64,000 nt of DNA from Cohnella endophytica (GTDB taxonomy: Bacteria > Bacillota > Bacilli > Paenibacillales > Paenibacillaceae). The notes under the pieces were generated by a model. That model was not told where the DNA came from. It saw only the letters and a program-made list of their open reading frames with translations, and did no database searches. Location: NCBI RefSeq assembly GCF_003628305.1, contig NZ_RBZM01000014.1, positions 36,241 through 100,240 on the forward strand, read 5' to 3'. Below, piece after piece: positions 61,642 through 64,000 of the stretch (its first letter is position 1; the number at the start of each line of letters is the position of its first letter). Position numbers and translations under genes: made by a program.

Positions 61642-62673
61642 TTAAAGCCATCTGGCAATCGTCTGACGCTCGATTAGCATTGGGGTCACCGATTCCCTTC
61701 TGCCCGTTCCGCCTTCTAACAATTCCATCACAAGCGCCGCCGCACGGGAACTCATCTCCCGTATCGGGTGGCGCACCGTCGTAAGCGGAGGCGACGTGTA
61801 CGCCGTAAAATGATCCCCGTCGTAGCCCACGACCGAAATGCTTTCGGGCACTTTTATTCCCCTTTGCGAGAAAGCCATCATCGCGCCCATGGCCATCAAA
61901 TCGTTCGCGCAGAACAGCGCGGTCATCCGGGGATTGTTTTCCCATAGGGCGATCGCCGCTTCGGAACCGCTCGTTCCGGAGAAATTGCCGTTTTCGACCA
62001 GGTTGGCTTCGTGAATAATGTCCGCTTCGGTCAAGGCTTCGCGGAAGCCCGCGTATCTCTCCTCGCATACCCGAACCCATGGAGGACCGTTAACGTAACC
62101 GATGATCCGGTGGCCTTCCGCCAACAGCTTGCGTCCTGCCGCCCGTCCGCCCTCCCTGTCATCCGAAATGACCGAGGAACAGCGCGGACCGACGACGTTC
62201 TCGAAGTTTACGCACGGAACCTGAAGCTGAAGCGCTTCCTTCATGATCGGGTGCGATTCCGAGAACGCCGGAAAAACGATAGCACCCTCCAAGCCGCGCG
62301 AGTTAATACACTCGGCTAGGCGATTGTCCGTGTAACCGATGAAAGGAACGGAGAAGAAGATCGCGTCCCGTCCATAGCCTTTCAGCGCTTGCTGCAAGGG
62401 TGCGAACATGTCAATAAAACCCGAGCTCGCTTCGAATTCGAATTGCGGGACGAACAGGCCGATCATTTTGCTGCTCTTGCCGACCAACTGCTTGGCGCCA
62501 AGATGGGGCACGTAGCCCATTGCTTTGGCCGTTTCCTGGACTAGTTTCCTCGTCGTCGGGTGAATGCCGCTTACTTCGTTCAATGCGCGGGACACGGTGC
62601 TCGCGGACACGCCTAGCTTCTTGGCGATCGCCTTAATCCCAACGTCGCCGGAGCCCGACTTCTCGCGACTCAT
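61642..62673 (-). CDS. LacI-family transcriptional repressor
   Basis: A 343-residue regulator with an N-terminal LacI helix-turn-helix (IKAIAKKLGVSASTVSRALNEVSGIHPTTRKLV) and a periplasmic-binding-like effector domain (MIGLFVPQFEFEASSGF, ALFCANDLMAMGAMMAF, SVVGYDGDHFTAYTSPPLTTVRHP). The ATG overlaps the TGA of a ten-codon upstream frame. First gene of the efflux operon, an unusual partnership since LacI proteins usually control sugar genes. A perfect palindromic operator lies in its leader. Confidence 0.92.
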   Translation of the reverse strand: MSREKSGSGDVGIKAIAKKLGVSASTVSRALNEVSGIHPTTRKLVQETAKAMGYVPHLGAKQLVGKSSKMIGLFVPQFEFEASSGFIDMFAPLQQALKGYGRDAIFFSVPFIGYTDNRLAECINSRGLEGAIVFPAFSESHPIMKEALQLQVPCVNFENVVGPRCSSVISDDREGGRAAGRKLLAEGHRIIGYVNGPPWVRVCEERYAGFREALTEADIIHEANLVENGNFSGTSGSEAAIALWENNPRMTALFCANDLMAMGAMMAFSQRGIKVPESISVVGYDGDHFTAYTSPPLTTVRHPIREMSSRAAALVMELLEGGTGRRESVTPMLIERQTIARWL

Positions 62674-62702
62674 GGCTGACTTACATCGGGAGCGAAGTGC
62701 AT
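62670..62702 (-). CDS. Ten-codon leader peptide before lacI-type gene
   Basis: ATG-CAC-TTC-GCT-CCC-GAT-GTA-AGT-CAG-CCA-TGA, with AAAGGAG eight bases upstream, the only good ribosome site in this leader. Its TGA overlaps the repressor ATG (ATGA), so the repressor is probably translated by coupling. No attenuator is seen. Confidence 0.4.
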   Translation of the reverse strand: MHFAPDVSQP

Positions 62703-62722
62703 GAAAGGGGCTCCTTTCCACG

Positions 62723-62740
62723 TTTGCAAACGTTTGCAAA
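62723..62740. promoter_or_regulatory. LacI-type palindromic operator
   Basis: TTTGCAAACGTTTGCAAA, a perfect 18-bp palindrome with the central CG typical of LacI-family sites, lies between the promoter and the leader ribosome site. Autorepression is inferred. Confidence 0.75.
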
Positions 62741-62752
62741 AATTTATTTTTC

Positions 62753-62781
62753 ACTATATCCCAGAAGTAAATTTCTGTCAA
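62753..62781 (-). promoter_or_regulatory. Sigma-A promoter of the LacI/efflux operon
   Basis: Minus strand TTGACA (62776-62781), exact consensus, a 17-base spacer and TATAGT (62753-62758). Confidence 0.8.
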
Positions 62782-62911
62782 TTCATATCGTGAAATTCGC
62801 AAAATATCACATATGTTTCGTAAGATATGACTGGTCGAACGGTTCAAAGGGACTTTGGATATCGATTTTCCGACCGGAATAGGTTACAATCATTTCCAAG
62901 TAGCGACGAAG

Positions 62912-62957
62912 AACGTCCCTTAACTGCCTTATGGCGGAAGAGGGGCGTTTTGTTTTT
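62912..62957 (+). terminator. Terminator or attenuator before the nuclease-like gene
   Basis: AACGTCCCTT pairs with AAGAGGGGCGTT (one bulge), followed by TTGTTTTT. No plus-strand gene precedes it in the window, so it may attenuate the transcript of the gene starting at 62992. Confidence 0.6.
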
Positions 62958-62991
62958 AAACCCACTTTTCCATTGAAGGGAGAATTTAACG

Positions 62992-63660
62992 ATGAGCTTC
63001 GAGAAAAGTCATGCCGAGTTTATACAGCAGCACTTGGAACGCAGAAGCGGCGAACGCAGAGGAAGGCTGGAACGGGGACATGCTCATGGTGAAAAAGTGT
63101 TTCTTCAGAATATTTGGTGGGCGATGTATGGAAACTTCGACGGCTTGCACCCGGAATACGAAATCGTAGATTGGCGAGGAAAATCTTATTTCGCGGATTT
63201 TATGTTGAAGATCGGTTACTTGAAATTCATTATGGAGATCAAAGGGTTTAACAACCACATTAAAGAAATGGACCGCCAGAGTTTCTGCAACGACACGAAT
63301 CGCGAGCTCTATCTTCAAGGACTTGGTTATAGATTGTACTCCTTCGCCTACGACAACATCGCCAACCATCCCGACCAATGCATCTCCTTGCTCCGCATGA
63401 ATTTGAGCCTTTATCACCCTTCTCCATCGCCCGTTTCACGTGTCCTATTAATAGAAAGAGAAGTTATTCGATTTGCATTGAGCCTCTCCCGCAACATTAG
63501 GCCAATCGACGTGGAACGGTATTTCGAACTGAATCACCGGACATCCGTTCAATGGCTGTCACGGTTAGTTGATAAAGGTTGGTTGCGCCCCGTTCGCCCC
63601 CATCCAAACAGTAAGGTTCTGGAGTGCGAGTTAGTTGGGGAAAAAATGCATTTCTTCTAG
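62992..63660 (+). CDS. PD-(D/E)XK nuclease-like protein with C-terminal winged helix
   Basis: A 222-residue protein. Residues 60-90 (WRGKSYFADFMLKIGYLKFIMEIKGF) give the Asp69...Glu82-x-Lys84 pattern of PD-(D/E)XK nucleases, close to the DUF559/Vsr group. An Arg-rich N-terminus (about 17-30) and a C-terminal region that looks like a winged helix (IDVERYFELNHRTSVQWLSRLVDKGWLRPV) would bind DNA. GAAGGGAG precedes the ATG. The function is not known; nothing nearby indicates a restriction system. Confidence 0.65.
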   Translation: MSFEKSHAEFIQQHLERRSGERRGRLERGHAHGEKVFLQNIWWAMYGNFDGLHPEYEIVDWRGKSYFADFMLKIGYLKFIMEIKGFNNHIKEMDRQSFCNDTNRELYLQGLGYRLYSFAYDNIANHPDQCISLLRMNLSLYHPSPSPVSRVLLIEREVIRFALSLSRNIRPIDVERYFELNHRTSVQWLSRLVDKGWLRPVRPHPNSKVLECELVGEKMHFF

Positions 63661-63689
63661 GCGAGGATACGACAAGCGATAAGTGGAAC

Positions 63690-63826
63690 TTCCCCAGCAG
63701 CCTGTATTTTGTGCAGGTTGTTTGGGGTGAGAATCGTTTTTCGGCGAACAGCCTGTATTTTGTGCAGGTTGTTTGAGACGAGGTCCGTTTTTCAGCGAAC
63801 AGCCTGCATTTTGTGCAGGTACTTTC
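63690..63826. repeat. Third tandem 51-bp hairpin repeat array, three copies
   Basis: The core CAGCCTG(T/C)ATTTTGTGCAGGT starts at 63698, 63749 and 63800, exactly 51 bp apart. Each core is a hairpin with CCTGCA/TGCAGG arms around TTTTG. Linkers (GTTTTTC-GCGAA) are also conserved. Sequence differs from the arrays at 10.1-11.0 kb but the period is the same. Confidence 0.88.
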
Positions 63827-63950
63827 ATCAATAACGGCTATTTGGGACAATTCCACGCTTTTCTACTGTACTATCTCCAAGGCCCCCTAATTAAACTGGA
63901 GTCTTGTCCCCCAATTGAATTAGACTATTTGTATAGGGGAGGCGGACAGT

Positions 63951-64000
63951 ATGCGTTTAGGGAAAGTGCTTGAGGAGAAACGAATGCAGATCGTAAGAGA
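63951..64000 (+). CDS. Start of an unidentified gene (partial)
   Basis: ATG with GGGGAGG nine bases upstream opens a frame MRLGKVLEEKRMQIVR that leaves the window after 16 codons. Too short to assign. Confidence 0.4.
   Translation, partial: MRLGKVLEEKRMQIVR

Noticed and set aside
63861..64000. Insertion sequence end
   Set aside because: The context after the repeats hints at a mobile gene, but no terminal inverted repeat is visible and only 16 codons of the frame are in the window.

Overview
This is a chromosomal window from a Gram-positive, spore-former-type Firmicute, most likely Paenibacillaceae (Paenibacillus/Cohnella-like). The evidence is moderately high GC, strong AGGAGG-type ribosome sites, a minimal rsbV-rsbW-sigB operon, YesM/YesN-type two-component genes, lipobox substrate-binding proteins and a class II (Firmicutes-type) GalT. 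I see no rRNA, tRNA, CRISPR array, complete prophage or complete insertion sequence. Most genes lie on the minus strand.

Layout. 1-5.0 kb: a Leloir galactose operon (galK-galE-galT plus the start of a mutarotase-like gene) divergent from an AraC-type regulator. 5.0-8.9 kb: an L-asparaginase, then a dolichyl-phosphate-mannose-synthase-like glycosyltransferase paired with a PMT-family mannosyltransferase. 9.0-24.5 kb: a general-stress region. It holds rsbV-rsbW-sigB, a second module resembling the RsbY-RsbK-RsbM system of the Bacillus cereus group (PP2C response regulator, hybrid kinase, CheR-type methyltransferase), an extra hybrid kinase broken by a frameshift, and several small stress-type genes (YtxH, YtxG/DUF948, YflT-like proteins, small membrane proteins). 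Six of these loci carry sigma-B-like promoters, most reading GTTTCA-N13/14-GGGTTA. Two tandem repeat arrays of 102 bp and 51 bp period lie inside this region.

24.9-34 kb: a nucleotidyltransferase / GT4 glycosyltransferase / toroid-protein operon, an RluA pseudouridine synthase, a hyperacidic Glu/Ala protein, a TPR membrane protein and the HrpB helicase. 34-43.3 kb: a xylose-type sugar ABC transporter with two substrate-binding proteins and a three-component sensor (membrane-anchored binding protein, LytS/YesM-type kinase, YesN-type regulator), like the XylFII-LytS-YesN system of clostridia.

43.4-55.9 kb is the most interesting part. A HutU-like protein, a DUF917 protein, a HutH-like protein, a hydantoinase and two M20 carbamoyl-amidohydrolases sit beside a quaternary-amine-type ABC importer and an IclR regulator. 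The HutH-like protein lacks the Ala-Ser-Gly that forms the MIO cofactor, and the HutU-like protein lacks the catalytic Cys. HutI and HutG are absent. The set therefore does not encode classical histidine degradation. It matches the steps of ergothioneine catabolism: loss of trimethylamine, hydration of thiourocanate, desulfuration to hydantoin-5-propionate, ring opening, and decarbamoylation to glutamate. I propose a complete uptake-and-degradation locus for ergothioneine or a close histidine-betaine.

56-62.8 kb: a MacB/FtsX-type ABC efflux operon headed by a LacI-family repressor, with an AbrB-like domain fused to one ATPase. 62.9-64 kb: a PD-(D/E)XK-like nuclease gene, a third 51-bp hairpin repeat array, and the start of an unidentified gene.
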